Shown here: one piece after another, positions 1 to 9,197 of the stretch
Numbering within the stretch: position 1 is the stretch's first letter
Layout: each line of letters opens with the position of its first letter
The notes under the pieces: model-generated
Databases searched by the model: none
The model's input: the letters and a program-made list of their open reading frames with translations, nothing else
What the model was told of the DNA's origin: nothing
Translations under genes and position numbers: made by a program
DNA from: Acidobacteriota bacterium
Lineage (GTDB): Bacteria > Acidobacteriota > Holophagae > Holophagales > Holophagaceae
Assembly: GCA_016213735.1 (NCBI GenBank)
Contig: JACQZU010000021.1
Location: forward strand, 124,001 to 188,000
Direction: 5' to 3'
DNA length: 64,000 nucleotides

Positions 1-2163
1 CTGAACCGCCCCGACGGCGTGGTTCTGGAGGTCCAGGGGGCCGCCCCCGAGGTGGCCGCGTTCCTCCGCGCCCTGGCCTCCGAGGCCCCGTCCCCGGCCC
101 GGGTGGAGGCCCTGGAGAGCCGGGAGATCCCGGAGCTCCACGGGGAGGCGTCCTTCGAGATCCGCCCGAGCGGAGCCTCCAGGGCCACCCGCCCGGTGGT
201 CCCCCCGGACCTGGCCGTGTGCGAGGCCTGCGCGGCCGAAATGGACGGTCCCGGGGAGCGGCGGTACCGCTACCCCTTCACCAATTGCACCTCTTGCGGC
301 CCTCGGTACAGCATCATCGAGTCCCTGCCCTACGACCGCCCCGGAACCTCCATGAAGGGATTCACCCTCTGCCCGGACTGCGAGGGAGAGTACCGGAATC
401 CCGCCGACCGGCGCTTCCATGCCCAGCCCGTGGCGTGCCCCGCCTGCGGTCCCCGGCTTCAGCTCCTCAGTCCCTCCGGAGCGGAGCGGGCCCGGGAGGA
501 GGCCGCCCTGCGGGGCGCGGTCCAGTCCCTCCTCCGGGGAGAGGTTCTGGCCCTCAAGGGGCTGGGGGGCTACCAGCTCCTGGTGGATGCGGCTTCGGCC
601 GGGGCCATCGCGCGCCTGAGAGAACGGAAGCGGCGGGAAGACAAACCCTTCGCCGTGATGTTTCCGGACCTGGAGACCCTGGCCCAGGTCTGCGAGGTTC
701 CCGCCGAGACCCTCGCGTTCCTGCGTTCCCCCGCCTCCCCCATCCTTCTCCTCCGACGCAGGCGCGACCCCACGGAACCCTCCCGGGTCGACCCTTCCGT
801 CGCCCCGGGCAACCCTCGCATCGGCGCCTTCCTCCCCACCACCCCGCTGCACCGGCTTCTCCTGGGCGAACTCCGCCGTCCCGTGGTCTGCACCTCGGGG
901 AACCTGAGCGAGGAACCCATGGCCTTCCAGGATCAGGAGGCCCTCGCGCGCCTGGGCGGCCTGGCCGATGCCTTCCTCGTCCACGACCGTCCCATCGTCC
1001 GGCCCGTGGACGATTCCGTGCTTCGCCTGGACTCGGGGGGTCCCACCCTGCTTCGGCGGGCCCGGGGCTTCGCCCCCCTGGCCCAACCAGTGGCCCTGGC
1101 GGGCCCCCCGGTCCTGGCCCTCGGGGCCCACCAGAAGAACACCGTGGCCCTGCTCTTCGACAGCCAGGCCCTCCTCAGCCAGCACCTGGGAGATCTGGGA
1201 AGTGTCGCGGGGGCGGCCCTGCTGGAGCGCACAGTGCGGGACCTGCTGGCCTTCTTCCGGGTGAGGCCCGAGGCGCTGGCCTGCGACCTGCACCCGGACT
1301 ACGCCTCCACGCGCCTGGCGGAGCGCCTCGCCGCGGAGTGGTCCCTGCCCCTGCACCGGGTCCAGCACCACCACGCCCACGGGGCCGCCTGCGCCGCCGA
1401 ACACGGCCTCCAGGGTCCGCTCCTCGCCCTGGCCTGGGACGGGGCGGGGCTGGGCAGCGACGGCACCACCTGGGGCGGGGAGGCCCTCCTGATCGAGGGC
1501 GGGGCCTTCCGGCGCGTGGGGCACCTGAAACCTTTCCCGCTGCCGGGCGGCGACCGGGCGGCTAAGGAACCCCGCCGGAGCGCCTGCGGAGTGGCCTGGG
1601 CGGCCACCGGCGCCCTCCCCCGGGAGGCGCGTTCCTGGTTCCCGGAAGCGGAGCTGGACCTGCTCGAAGGGATGCTGCGGCGGGGCGTCCACTGTCCCCC
1701 GGCCACGAGCATGGGGCGCCTCTTCGACGCCGTCGCGGCCTTGGCCGGGGTTCGATGGCAGCGGGGCTTCGAAGGCCAGGCCGCCATGGCCCTGGAATTC
1801 GCGGCGGAGGGGAACGGAGCGGCCCCCCCCTACGGCTGGAACTTCAACGGCGGCCCCGTCCTGGTGGCGGACCCCGCTCCCCTCCTGGCCGCCCTGCCCG
1901 AGGAGCGCCGGGGCGGGACGGACCCGGGCCGGATCGCTGCCCGCTTCCACGCCTCCCTGGCGGACCTGGCCCTGGCATGGGCGCGTCACGCCGGGGTCCG
2001 GGACATCCTGCTCAGCGGCGGCTGTTTCCAGAATGCCCTGCTGGCGGACCTGACCTCGCGGCGCCTGGAAGGTGACGGCTTCCGGGTCCACCGCCACCGG
2101 GCCTTCCCGCCCAACGACGGCTCCATATCCCTGGGCCAGGCCGCGGTGGCGGCGTGCAGGTGA
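1..2163 (+). CDS. hypF: Carbamoyltransferase HypF, 5'-truncated by window edge
   Basis: HypF makes the thiocarbamate group on HypE that becomes the CN ligand of [NiFe] hydrogenase. The reading frame is open to base 1 and the first residues (LNRPDGVVLEVQG) match the end of the acylphosphatase domain, so the true start lies upstream and the GTG at 19 is not the real start. Next come two C-x2-C-x18-C-x2-C zinc fingers (first Cys pair near residues 68/71 counted from 19), a YrdC-like domain (about 160-340) and a Kae1-like C-terminal domain with the HHHAHGAA metal site and a DGAGLGSDG loop. About 720 codons are present against a usual length near 760, so only the N-terminal part of the acylphosphatase domain is missing. 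It fits with the hybA/hybB genes at the far end of the window, although they are 60 kb away. Confidence 0.96.
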   Translation: MNRPDGVVLEVQGAAPEVAAFLRALASEAPSPARVEALESREIPELHGEASFEIRPSGASRATRPVVPPDLAVCEACAAEMDGPGERRYRYPFTNCTSCGPRYSIIESLPYDRPGTSMKGFTLCPDCEGEYRNPADRRFHAQPVACPACGPRLQLLSPSGAERAREEAALRGAVQSLLRGEVLALKGLGGYQLLVDAASAGAIARLRERKRREDKPFAVMFPDLETLAQVCEVPAETLAFLRSPASPILLLRRRRDPTEPSRVDPSVAPGNPRIGAFLPTTPLHRLLLGELRRPVVCTSGNLSEEPMAFQDQEALARLGGLADAFLVHDRPIVRPVDDSVLRLDSGGPTLLRRARGFAPLAQPVALAGPPVLALGAHQKNTVALLFDSQALLSQHLGDLGSVAGAALLERTVRDLLAFFRVRPEALACDLHPDYASTRLAERLAAEWSLPLHRVQHHHAHGAACAAEHGLQGPLLALAWDGAGLGSDGTTWGGEALLIEGGAFRRVGHLKPFPLPGGDRAAKEPRRSACGVAWAATGALPREARSWFPEAELDLLEGMLRRGVHCPPATSMGRLFDAVAALAGVRWQRGFEGQAAMALEFAAEGNGAAPPYGWNFNGGPVLVADPAPLLAALPEERRGGTDPGRIAARFHASLADLALAWARHAGVRDILLSGGCFQNALLADLTSRRLEGDGFRVHRHRAFPPNDGSISLGQAAVAACR

Positions 2164-2164
2164 C

Positions 2165-2189
2165 GATGGGCGCGAACGCCGCGCCCATC
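2165..2189 (+). terminator. Hairpin after hypF
   Basis: A perfect 10-bp inverted repeat (GATGGGCGCG / CGCGCCCATC) with a 5-nt loop begins 2 nt after the hypF stop. No T-tract follows, so it could be a factor-dependent terminator or an mRNA 3'-end stabiliser. A second, weaker inverted repeat (CCTGAGGT at 2211, ACCTCAGG at 2230) overlaps the stop of the convergent gene. Confidence 0.5.
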
Positions 2190-2232
2190 CCCGTGACTGC
2201 TGGACGGACCCCTGAGGTGCGGTGGCCCGACC

Positions 2233-2727
2233 TCAGGTCCGATCCTTCCCGGTCTTGGTCAACACGGCTTCGATGTGCCGGGTGATTCCGGGGACCTTGT
2301 CGGTGGCCATCTCGATCGAATATTCCAGGACGTCGTCGTGGATCGAAAAGGTCCTGAGGGATTGCTGAATGCGCTGGTCGTTTCCCATCCACCGGCCGTG
2401 GAACCGGATGGCCAGGGTCCTGTGCTCGCGGTCCAGTTCGATCAGCTCCCCGGTGAGCACCTCGACGCGTCCGCCGTTCTGGCAATTCGACATCTCCAGG
2501 CTCCGGGCCTCATTGAAGCGGAGGAATCCGGATTCCCAGTGGGAAGGGGTGCTCCTTTCTCCCTTCAACCAGGTTCTCTGGACATAGTGGATCAGGGGTT
2601 CATCCCCCCTCTGCTCGAATTCGAGCTCTTCCCGGAACCGGAAGGATTCCACCGTCGGAAAGCTGCCGCGCCCTTCTCCGCTCCACCGCCCCTGGAAGAG
2701 GGCCAGGTCCTGCTCAGACAGCTCCAC
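2233..2727 (-). CDS. Nitrobindin-like heme-binding beta-barrel protein (THAP4/DUF1794 family)
   Basis: A 164-residue protein matching the small FABP-like beta-barrel family that includes nitrobindin and the C-terminal domain of THAP4. Family hallmarks are visible in order: an FQGRWSGEGRGSFPT opening, HYVQRTW, HWESGFLRF, and a closing LEYSIEMAT...HIEAVLTK strand containing the expected heme-proximal His. Known members bind ferric heme and react with NO or peroxynitrite. That role is inferred here. The start chosen is a GTG with AAGGGAGG 4 nt upstream. An in-frame ATG seven codons earlier (2748) has a poorer ribosome site and would give 171 residues. The gene converges on hypF and diverges from the BNR protein gene. 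Confidence 0.85.
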   Translation of the reverse strand: MELSEQDLALFQGRWSGEGRGSFPTVESFRFREELEFEQRGDEPLIHYVQRTWLKGERSTPSHWESGFLRFNEARSLEMSNCQNGGRVEVLTGELIELDREHRTLAIRFHGRWMGNDQRIQQSLRTFSIHDDVLEYSIEMATDKVPGITRHIEAVLTKTGKDRT

Positions 2728-2974
2728 GGTGCCTCCCTTTCCAGTCATGACGGGGCCGGGCTCCATTCCACGCGTGCCTGGGAGGGCCTTCAACCCTGGA
2801 CCGGCCAGGGGAGCCCAGGGCGCCCGCGCACGGCGTCTTCCCGGTCCCGAATGGACGCCCTGGAACTGGCGCGCGTGGCAGGAGGAGGCCGGGCCGCAAG
2901 AAAGGAGGCGGAGCGAAGGCCGTATCATCGAGTTCTCCGCCGCCCCTCCGGGGAGGCGCCGCCCTGGAGCCGTC

Positions 2975-5900
2975 ATGCGCCGCTTTCCGACCCTCCTGCT
3001 CGCGGGCCTGCTCGGTCCCGCCCTCTCCGTCCCTGCCCAGACCGCGAAGCCCCCGGAGGGGAAGGTCCCCGCCTCCTTCTCCAGCGAAGCCTTCTCCGGT
3101 CTCAAGCTCCGCGCCCTGGGGCCGGCGGTCACCTCCGGACGCGTGGTGGACATCGCCGTGGTGCCCTCCCGCCCCGCCACCTGGTACGTGGCCGTGGCCT
3201 CCGGCGGGCTGTTCCGGACCGACAACGCAGGCACCACCTGGACGCCCCTCTTCGACGAGCAGGCATCCTACTCGGTGGGCTGCGTGGCCGTGGATCCCAC
3301 GAACCCCAGCGTGGTGTGGGCGGGCTCGGGGGAGAACAACTCCCAGCGGAGCGTGGGCTACGGGGACGGGGTGTACAAGTCCTTGGACGGTGGACAGACC
3401 TGGAAGAACGTGGGCCTCAAGGGCTCGGAGCACATCGGGAAGATCGTCATCGATCCGAAGCACCCTGACACCGTCTTCGTGGCGGCCCAGGGCCCTCTCT
3501 GGGCTCCCGGAGGGGAGCGGGGGCTCTACAAGACGACGGACGGCGGCAAGACCTGGAAGGCCGTCCTCGCGATCTCCGAGCACACGGGCGTTTCCGATGT
3601 CTGGATGGACCCCCGGGACCCTTCCCGCCTCTACGCGGCCTCCTACCAGCGCCGGCGGCACGTCTGGGGCATGGTGCACGGGGGCCCGGAATCCGCCATC
3701 CACAAGTCCACGGACGGGGGAGCCACCTGGCGGAGGCTGGAGAAGGGACTGCCCAAGGCGGACCTGGGCCGCATCGGCCTGGCGGTGTCCCCCGCCGATC
3801 CCGACGTGGTCTACGCCCTGATCGAAGCCACCGATCCCAAGGACCGTGGCTGCTACCGCTCCACCGACCGAGGCGAAAGCTGGACCCGGCGGAGCGGCTA
3901 CAACCCCGGCGGACCCCAGTACTACCAGGAGCTCATCCCGGACCCCCGGAAGGCCGACCGCGTGTACTCCATGGACATGTACAACCAGGTCACCGAGGAC
4001 GGCGGCGTGACCTGGAAGCGCCTCGGAGAGAAATCCAAGCATGTGGACAACCACGCGCTCTGGATCGACCCCAGGAACACGGAGCACCTCCTCAACGGCA
4101 ATGACGGGGGAGTGTACGAGACCTGGGACCGGGGCCAGACCTGGTCCTTCAAGGCCAACCTGCCGGTGACCCAGTTCTACCGGGTGGCCGTGGACGATTC
4201 CCGGCCCTTCTATTTCGTGTACGGGGGCACCCAGGACAACGCCACCCTGGGGGGACCCTCCCGCACGGCCACCGCCCACGGCATCGTGAACTCCGACTGG
4301 TTCGTCACCACCTTCGGGGACGGATTCTTCTCTGCGGTGGATCCGAAGGATCCCCACATCGTGTATTCCGAATCCCAGTACGCGGGCCTGGTCCGCTTTG
4401 ACCGCCGCACCGGTGAGGAGGTGGACATCCAGCCCCAGGCCGCCCCCGGCGAGCCGCCCCTGCGCTGGAACTGGGATTCGCCGCTGATCATCAGCCCCCA
4501 CGCCGGGACCAGGCTCTACTTCGGGGCCCAGAAGGTCTTCCGCAGCGACGACCGGGGGGACAACTGGCGGTCCGTGAGTCCCGACCTCACGCGTCAGGTG
4601 GACCGGAACCGCCTGAAGATCATGGGACGCGTCTGGAGCGTGGACGCCGTGGCCAAGAACACCTCCACTTCCTTCTACGGCAACATCGTCTCCCTGGCGG
4701 AATCGCCGCGGAAGGAGGGCCTGCTCTACGCCGGAACGGACGACGGCCTGATCCAGGTGAGCGAGGACGGAGGGCAGAACTGGCGGAGGTCCGAGACCGT
4801 TCCCGGCGTGCCGGCAGACACCTACGTCTCCTGCCTGGCCCCCTCGCCCCACGCGGAGGGGACCGTGTTCGCCGCCTTCGACAACCACAAGATGGGGGAC
4901 TTCAGGCCCTACCTCGCCAAGAGCGTGGACCGGGGCCGCACCTGGACTTCCATCGCAGGGGACCTCCCCGCCCGGGGCACCGTGTACACGGTGATCGAGG
5001 ACCCGGCGAAGGCGGGGCTGCTCTACTGCGGCACGGAGTTCGGCCTCTACTTCTCCCCGGACGGTGGTCGCCGCTGGGTCCAGCTGAAGGGGGGCCTGCC
5101 CACCATCGCGGTCCGGGACCTGAAGATCCAGGAACGGGAGGGAGACCTGGTGGCCGCCACCTTTGGCCGGGGATTCTTCGTCCTGGACGACCTCACCCCG
5201 ATCCGGAAGGCCACGGAGGATCTTCTTGCGCGGGAGGCGGCGCTCTTCCCCGTGAAGAAGGCCTGGATGTTCATCCCCTCCAGGCCCCTGGGGCTCAGGG
5301 GCAAGGCCTTCCAGGGGGAGTCGTTCTTCGCGGCCCCCAACCCCCCCTTCGGGGCCGTCTTCACCTACCACCTCAAGGAAGACCTGAAGTCCAGGAAACA
5401 GGCCCGCCAGGAGGCGGAAAGGAAGGTGGCCGAGAAGGGCGGCGACGTGTTCTATCCGGCGTGGGAGGCCCTGCGGGCCGAGGAACTTGAGGAGGAGCCC
5501 AGCATCCTGATCACCGTCACGGACGCCGAGGGGAAGGTGCTGCGCCGCCTCAAGGGCCCCGCCAAGGCCGGCTTCCACCGGGTGGCCTGGGACCTGAGGT
5601 GGCCCGCCCCCAACCCGCCCGCGGCGAAGGGCGAGGAGGAAGAGGACATGTTCAGCGGCCCCGAGCAGGGTCCCCTGGCCATGCCCGGCTCCTACCTGGT
5701 TTCCCTCGCCCGCCGCGTGGACGGGGTGGTGACCCCCTTGGCCGGGCCCGAACCCTTCACTGCCGAACTCCTGGGCACGGCGTCCATCCCCGCGGGCGAC
5801 CGGGAGGCCGTCACCCGTTTCCAGCAGAAGACGGCCCGCCTCCAGCGCGCCGTGCTGGGTGCGGTGGAGGCCGCCCGGGAGGCCCAGCGGCACCTCGACG

Positions 5901-6274
5901 CCCTCAAGAAGGTTCTCTTCGAGGCCCCGGCGGCCGATCCCTCACTGGCCGCCCGCGCCCGGGAGCTGGAGCGCCGTCTGAAGGAGATCCAGACGGCCCT
6001 CAGCGGCGACCGGATCCTGGCCCGGGCCCAGGAGCCCGCCCCGCCTTCCATCGCCGAGCGGGTCGCCCGCGTCGTGGAGAGCCACTGGTCCTCCACCGGC
6101 GCTCCCACGGGCACCCAGGTGCAGGCCTGCGAAGCGGCAGGGAAGGCCTTCGCTCCAGTCCTGGATCAGCTTCGAAGCCTTGTGGAGGGGGACTTGAGGT
6201 CCCTGGAGATCCAGGCCGAGCAGGCGGGCGCGCCCTGGACCCCGGGCCGCATTCCTTCCTGGAAACCCGAGTAG
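2975..6274 (+). CDS. Exported BNR-repeat beta-propeller protein (sortilin/VPS10-like, 'glycosyl hydrolase' family)
   Basis: A 1099-residue protein. The ATG with GGAG 6 nt upstream begins a signal peptide (hydrophobic core LLLAGLLGPALS, cleavage near VPAQ). The body carries at least eleven Asp-box/BNR motifs of the S-x-D-x-G-x-T-W type (for example SLDGGQTW, TTDGGKTW, STDGGATW, SEDGGQNW), typical of multi-bladed propellers of the VPS10/sialidase-like superfamily. The last roughly 300 residues contain a sandwich-like region and a charged helical tail. Such proteins are commonly labelled glycosyl hydrolase, but no glycosidase active-site residues can be pointed to, so binding or enzymatic activity is unknown. 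It is monocistronic and its sequence differs from the two Ig-tailed BNR proteins at 52-59 kb. Confidence 0.88.
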   Translation: MRRFPTLLLAGLLGPALSVPAQTAKPPEGKVPASFSSEAFSGLKLRALGPAVTSGRVVDIAVVPSRPATWYVAVASGGLFRTDNAGTTWTPLFDEQASYSVGCVAVDPTNPSVVWAGSGENNSQRSVGYGDGVYKSLDGGQTWKNVGLKGSEHIGKIVIDPKHPDTVFVAAQGPLWAPGGERGLYKTTDGGKTWKAVLAISEHTGVSDVWMDPRDPSRLYAASYQRRRHVWGMVHGGPESAIHKSTDGGATWRRLEKGLPKADLGRIGLAVSPADPDVVYALIEATDPKDRGCYRSTDRGESWTRRSGYNPGGPQYYQELIPDPRKADRVYSMDMYNQVTEDGGVTWKRLGEKSKHVDNHALWIDPRNTEHLLNGNDGGVYETWDRGQTWSFKANLPVTQFYRVAVDDSRPFYFVYGGTQDNATLGGPSRTATAHGIVNSDWFVTTFGDGFFSAVDPKDPHIVYSESQYAGLVRFDRRTGEEVDIQPQAAPGEPPLRWNWDSPLIISPHAGTRLYFGAQKVFRSDDRGDNWRSVSPDLTRQVDRNRLKIMGRVWSVDAVAKNTSTSFYGNIVSLAESPRKEGLLYAGTDDGLIQVSEDGGQNWRRSETVPGVPADTYVSCLAPSPHAEGTVFAAFDNHKMGDFRPYLAKSVDRGRTWTSIAGDLPARGTVYTVIEDPAKAGLLYCGTEFGLYFSPDGGRRWVQLKGGLPTIAVRDLKIQEREGDLVAATFGRGFFVLDDLTPIRKATEDLLAREAALFPVKKAWMFIPSRPLGLRGKAFQGESFFAAPNPPFGAVFTYHLKEDLKSRKQARQEAERKVAEKGGDVFYPAWEALRAEELEEEPSILITVTDAEGKVLRRLKGPAKAGFHRVAWDLRWPAPNPPAAKGEEEEDMFSGPEQGPLAMPGSYLVSLARRVDGVVTPLAGPEPFTAELLGTASIPAGDREAVTRFQQKTARLQRAVLGAVEAAREAQRHLDALKKVLFEAPAADPSLAARARELERRLKEIQTALSGDRILARAQEPAPPSIAERVARVVESHWSSTGAPTGTQVQACEAAGKAFAPVLDQLRSLVEGDLRSLEIQAEQAGAPWTPGRIPSWKPE

Positions 6275-6282
6275 GTCCCCGT

Positions 6283-6318
6283 CCTGCCGTCCCGGGGCTT
6301 CAATCCCGGGGCGGCAGG
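6283..6318. terminator. Bidirectional terminator-like hairpin between convergent genes
   Basis: A 14-bp stem (CCTGCCGTCCCGGG against CCCGGGGCGGCAGG, with one G-U type mismatch) and an 8-nt loop lie just after the BNR gene stop. The stop codon of the convergent DUF169 gene sits in the loop. There is no T-tract, so efficiency as an intrinsic terminator is uncertain. Confidence 0.5.
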
Positions 6319-7076
6319 GGCTTGAGGACGCCCTGGTACTGCGGGGGGAATTCCGCCGTGTAGCGGAGGAAGGCCGGGATGGGGTAGCGCACGCCTCCCT
6401 TGTGGGTGCCCTGCAGTCCCTCGGCCACCGCCTCGAGGCGGGAGGCGGGGATGGCGAAGGCCATCTCGTGGTCCTGGGCCTGGGCGAAGATGCGGTCCCC
6501 GTAGCAGGGCAGCACCACCTGGCACTCCCCGCTCTGCAGGGTCTCGATGATCCCGTCGCTGCAGTCCAGGCGCCCCGAGAAGCTGGAGCGGATCCGCCCG
6601 CCCTCCTTCCACAGGGCGGCGGTGACCAGGCGCATCACCTGGGCGGGCGTCGCGTACACCAGCACCACGTCCGCCTCGAAGTCGGCCCGGGCCACCGGGG
6701 CCACCACCAGGGCCGCGTAGGCGCCCGGCTCGAACCGGGCCACCTGGGCTTCCGTCGCGGCCCCGGCCTGGGGACTGGCGGTGTAGAGACCGGCGCAGGC
6801 GTGCCCCTCGAGGTAGAAGTCGTTGGGGGGAACGAAGCCGAACACCGCCTGGGCCAGGGGACAACTGAGGTCCTCCTTCTCCAGGGCCAGGGTCCAGCCA
6901 TAGTTCCTGGCCAGGGCCACGGCCTGGCAGATGGCCGCCTGGAAGCCCAGGTCCCGGGCGGGCCGTTTGGCCTTGGGGGGCACCTCCCCCGTGTCCCGGC
7001 ACATGCGGATGGCCACGGGCAGGCTCTGGGGCCGCACGTGCTGGTCCAGCAGGACTCCGAAGGCGGAGAGTTCCAT
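6300..7076 (-). CDS. DUF169 family protein
   Basis: A 258-residue soluble protein with the features of the DUF169 family: an N-terminal LPVAIRMC segment, the GHACAGLYTA and CSDGIIETL...ECQVVLPCYGDR regions with conserved cysteines and glycines, and a C-terminal EAVAEGLQGTHKGGVRYP segment. The family has no established biochemical role; its conserved cysteines suggest metal or redox binding, which is speculation. The ATG has GGGAG 7 nt upstream. It is divergent from the DUF3667 gene, with 78 bp between the starts. Confidence 0.85.
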   Translation of the reverse strand: MELSAFGVLLDQHVRPQSLPVAIRMCRDTGEVPPKAKRPARDLGFQAAICQAVALARNYGWTLALEKEDLSCPLAQAVFGFVPPNDFYLEGHACAGLYTASPQAGAATEAQVARFEPGAYAALVVAPVARADFEADVVLVYATPAQVMRLVTAALWKEGGRIRSSFSGRLDCSDGIIETLQSGECQVVLPCYGDRIFAQAQDHEMAFAIPASRLEAVAEGLQGTHKGGVRYPIPAFLRYTAEFPPQYQGVLKPLPPRD

Positions 7077-7154
7077 GGCATCTCCCGGGGTGTGGCGGCC
7101 ATTCTACTCCCCGGGATGGGGGCGGCGGTGGCCCCGCCGGATAACCTGGAATCC

Positions 7155-7970
7155 ATGGAACCCCTGAACGGACCTGCACGATGCCCGAACTGCGAGGCCC
7201 CGCTTTCCGGGCCCTACTGCGCCTCCTGCGGCCAGAAGGACGAGCACCGCATCCTTCCGCTGAAGCACCTCCTCCACGAGGTCTTCCACGACATCGCGCA
7301 CCTGGACGCGCGCTTCCTCCGCACGCTGGGGCGGCTGATGGTCCCCGGGGCCCTGACCCTGGAGTACATCCAGGGGCGGCGGGTGCGCTGGTTTCCTCCC
7401 TTCCGCCTCTACCTCATGGCGAGCCTGGCCTTCTTCGCCCTGGCGGCCCTGGGGCCGACTTCCAAGGATTTCCGCCTCAAGGTGAACCGACCCGCCCAGG
7501 TCATCGCCCTGGACGGGACGCCGGTGCCCGACGAGGGGGGAGTCGCCCGCCTGGCGAAGCGGGCCGAGGAGATCAACAAGGACCCGGGCGCCTTCGTGGC
7601 CAGGCTCATGTCCTGGCTTCCCAGGGTCTTCTTCGTCCTCCTGCCCTTCTTCGCCCTCCTGTTGAAACTGGCCTACCTCCGCACCCGGACCCTCTACGCC
7701 GTGCACGCGATCTTCTCCCTCCACGAGCACGCCTTCCTGTTCCTCACCCTGGCCCTCGTGAAGCTTCTGGGGTGGATCCCCTACGTCCGGGGCGTCCGGG
7801 GCCTGCTCTTCCTGGCGCTGCCCCTGCACCTCGTGCTGGGCTTGAAGCGAGTCTATGGCCAGGGGTGGACCCTCACGATTCTCAAGGCCGGGGCCATCGC
7901 CGTCCTGCACGGGATCGCGGTCATGGCCGTCCTGGTGCTGACCACCCTGGGGCTGATGCTGGCCAGCTAG
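7155..7970 (+). CDS. DUF3667 zinc-ribbon membrane protein
   Basis: A 271-residue protein with an N-terminal zinc ribbon (Cys 10, 13, 22, 25 in CPNC and CASC) followed by about five hydrophobic spans: around LYLMASLAFFALAAL, FFVLLPFFALLLKLAYL, HEHAFLFLTLALVKLLG, LFLALPLHLVLGL, and a C-terminal VLHGIAVMAVLVLTTLGLML. This is the layout of DUF3667 inner-membrane proteins of unknown function. The ATG at 7155 was chosen because it immediately precedes the ribbon; an in-frame ATG further upstream (7116) would add a poorly conserved leader. Its stop overlaps the stop of the convergent TPR-methyltransferase gene by 4 bp. Confidence 0.85.
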   Translation: MEPLNGPARCPNCEAPLSGPYCASCGQKDEHRILPLKHLLHEVFHDIAHLDARFLRTLGRLMVPGALTLEYIQGRRVRWFPPFRLYLMASLAFFALAALGPTSKDFRLKVNRPAQVIALDGTPVPDEGGVARLAKRAEEINKDPGAFVARLMSWLPRVFFVLLPFFALLLKLAYLRTRTLYAVHAIFSLHEHAFLFLTLALVKLLGWIPYVRGVRGLLFLALPLHLVLGLKRVYGQGWTLTILKAGAIAVLHGIAVMAVLVLTTLGLMLAS

Positions 7971-9175
7971 GAACTTCCATCCCGGGGGGCGGGGGCCACC
8001 CGCTCGAAGGCCCCCATCCAGCCCTGGATCCAGGACTCCCCGTGCCGCCGGAGGGGAAAGGCCCGGTCCGCGAGGGCCTTCAACCCGCAAGCCGAGGCGA
8101 GGTCGCGGAGGGCCTGGGGATCGTGGGCGTAGCGGCCCGAGGGCAACAGGCGGTACAGCTCCCCGGTCAGGGATTCCACCGTCAGCACCAGGAGGCCGCC
8201 GGGCGCCAGGGCGGCGGCGCAGCGGCGCAGCAGACCCCCGGGGTCCCCGACGTAGACCAGCACGTCCAGGGCGAGCACCAGGTCCAGGGTGGCGGGGCGG
8301 GATTTGGCGAGCCAGGCCTCGGCATCGCCTTCCTCCAGGGAATCGTAGATCCCCTTGGCCCGGGCCGCCTCCAGCATGCGGGGCGCCAGGTCCACGCCCT
8401 GAAGGTGGCCCACCCGGTCGCGAAGGGCGGCCCCGGAGAGGCCCGTGCCGCACCCCAGGTCGGCGGCGCGGGCCAGGACCCCCGGCCGCAGTTCCGCCAC
8501 GAGCGCCCCCGCGAGTTCCGGGGCGCCATAGCCCAGGTCCTCGACCAGGTGGCGGTCGAAGTTCTCCGCGTAGCCGTCGAAAACCCGGCGGACGTAGGCA
8601 TCCGGGGGCCGGGCAGGGTTCCGTCCCTCCATGGCGTCCAGGAAGTGCCGAGCCTCCGCGGCGAGGGGGCTCCCCTGGAAGCCTGCCACGGCCAGGAATT
8701 GGATCCGCGCCTCCTCGGCCTGCCCGCGGTCCAGGAGCAGGGAGCCCAGCAGGTTTCGGGCGAGCAGGAAGTTGCCTTCCAGCTCCACCGCGGTGCGCAG
8801 GTGGGTTTCGGCCTCGGCGAGCTCCCCCACCTGGAGGGCGGTCCGCCCGAGGTTGTAGCGCGCCTGGGGGAGCCGGGGATCCAGGTCCACCGCCCGCCGA
8901 TACCGGGTCAGGGCACCGGGGAGGTCCCCGGCCAGGTGGAGGACGTTTCCCAGGTTGTTCTGCACCTGGGCCGAGCGTGGATCCAAGGCCTCCGCGCGGG
9001 CGAAGGCCTCGGCGGCGGGACCCAGGCGGCCCCGTTCCGCCTCCGCGGTGCCCAGCAGGTACCACGCATCCAAGTCCCCGGGGGCGTCCTTCGCCACCTT
9101 CCTGTAGAGCAGGCAGGCGGCCGCCAGGTCTCCCGACTCGTGGGCCCGCCGGGCCTTCTTCATCCGCTTGTCCAT
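7967..9175 (-). CDS. TPR-repeat protein with C-terminal SAM-dependent methyltransferase domain
   Basis: A 402-residue two-domain protein. Residues 1-190 form about five tetratricopeptide repeats (for example the stretch ending ALDPRSAQVQNNLGNVLHLA). The remainder is a class I methyltransferase with motif I as DLGCGTGLSGAAL, an acidic residue at GVDLAPRML, and a post-motif LDLVLALDVLVYVGD. Such TPR-methyltransferase fusions usually modify a protein or small acceptor recognised by the TPR part; the substrate here is unknown. It is the last gene of a probable minus-strand operon: thioredoxin-like protein, quinone oxidoreductase (ending 22 bp upstream), then this gene. Confidence 0.9.
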   Translation of the reverse strand: MDKRMKKARRAHESGDLAAACLLYRKVAKDAPGDLDAWYLLGTAEAERGRLGPAAEAFARAEALDPRSAQVQNNLGNVLHLAGDLPGALTRYRRAVDLDPRLPQARYNLGRTALQVGELAEAETHLRTAVELEGNFLLARNLLGSLLLDRGQAEEARIQFLAVAGFQGSPLAAEARHFLDAMEGRNPARPPDAYVRRVFDGYAENFDRHLVEDLGYGAPELAGALVAELRPGVLARAADLGCGTGLSGAALRDRVGHLQGVDLAPRMLEAARAKGIYDSLEEGDAEAWLAKSRPATLDLVLALDVLVYVGDPGGLLRRCAAALAPGGLLVLTVESLTGELYRLLPSGRYAHDPQALRDLASACGLKALADRAFPLRRHGESWIQGWMGAFERVAPAPRDGSS

Positions 9176-9197
9176 CGGGGCCCTCCCTGGCCGGGGC

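Noticed and set aside
2714-5893. Long open frame (1059 codons) antisense to the BNR protein gene
   Set aside because: It mirrors the GC-biased codons of the real gene, lacks any recognisable domain and is Gly/Val/Pro/His-rich, as expected from antisense reading.
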